Positions 5,667-5,736 of a stretch of DNA of 5,736 nucleotides are shown here, one piece after another. Under the pieces are notes generated by a model. It was given only the letters and a program-made list of their open reading frames with translations. It did no database searches and had not been told where the DNA came from. Positions within the stretch are counted from its first letter, which is position 1, and the number at the start of each line of letters is the position of its first letter. The DNA comes from an uncultured Solimonas sp. GTDB lineage: Bacteria > Pseudomonadota > Gammaproteobacteria > Nevskiales > Nevskiaceae. The stretch covers positions 1-5,736 of the forward strand of contig CAMLDZ010000160.1 of the NCBI GenBank assembly GCA_946478985.1. Direction: 5' to 3'. Position numbers and translations under genes: made by a program.

Positions 5667-5736
5667 GTGATCGTCGCAGAAGACTTCCGGTTCCATGCGC
5701 GCGACCCCCAGGATCGCAGCTGGACCGAAACGCTGT
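5667..5736 (+). CDS. Unidentified protein, N-terminal fragment cut by the window edge
   Basis: Only the first 23 codons are visible, starting at a GTG with an ideal Shine-Dalgarno. The residues include FRFHARDPQDRSWTETL, with no signal peptide or membrane segment so far. An aromatic/acidic start with a D-x-x-W-x-E-T pattern vaguely recalls the N-termini of uncharacterised lipocalin-like or DUF7065-type proteins, but this is recollection from a very short segment and should not be used as a name. The 191-bp gap with several stem-loops suggests it has its own promoter rather than sharing the glpK transcript. Confidence 0.65.
   Translation, partial: MIVAEDFRFHARDPQDRSWTETL

Noticed and set aside
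5694..5736. An ATG at 5694 as an alternative start for the last gene.
   Set aside because: It is in a different frame and has no Shine-Dalgarno at the right distance, while the GTG at 5667 follows a full-consensus site.

Overview
This window reads as ordinary chromosomal DNA from a GC-rich (about two thirds G+C by eye) Gram-negative bacterium, most likely a gammaproteobacterium. The HemB active-site residues match the Pseudomonas-type zinc-free class, and the transporter closely resembles enterobacterial MdtD. Xanthomonadales or Nevskiales-like lineages would fit, but that placement is inference. No mobile element, CRISPR array, tRNA or rRNA is visible.

Layout. (1) 52-1038, minus strand: hemB, porphobilinogen synthase of heme/tetrapyrrole synthesis, with a GTG start and a perfect TATAAT box just upstream. 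(2) 1039-1166: a 128-bp divergent regulatory region shared by hemB and a sigma-factor gene, with a GC-rich dyad between the two promoters. (3) 1167-2455, plus strand: a two-gene operon of an ECF sigma factor and its membrane-anchored RskA-type anti-sigma factor, coupled by an ATGA overlap. (4) 2456-2486: a short convergent gap with GC-rich stem-loops. (5) 2487-3926, minus strand: a drug:proton antiporter-type MFS permease of the DHA2/MdtD kind. (6) 3927-4005: a 79-bp divergent gap. (7) 4006-5475, plus strand: glpK, glycerol kinase, with a strong ribosome binding site. (8) 5476-5666: a 191-bp non-coding stretch with three stem-loops, one an 18-bp perfect palindrome. (9) 5667-end, plus strand: the first 23 codons of an unidentified gene with a near-ideal Shine-Dalgarno sequence, cut by the window edge.

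How the genes relate. Only the sigma/anti-sigma pair is clearly functionally linked: the anti-sigma factor should hold the sigma factor at the inner membrane until an envelope signal releases it. HemB, the permease and GlpK are separate housekeeping or transport functions, and neither glpF nor glpD is next to glpK. I find no convincing undescribed system. The most check-worthy points are the palindrome-rich gap after glpK, the Cys/His-free anti-sigma factor, and the apparent loss of the fructose-1,6-bisphosphate loop in GlpK.
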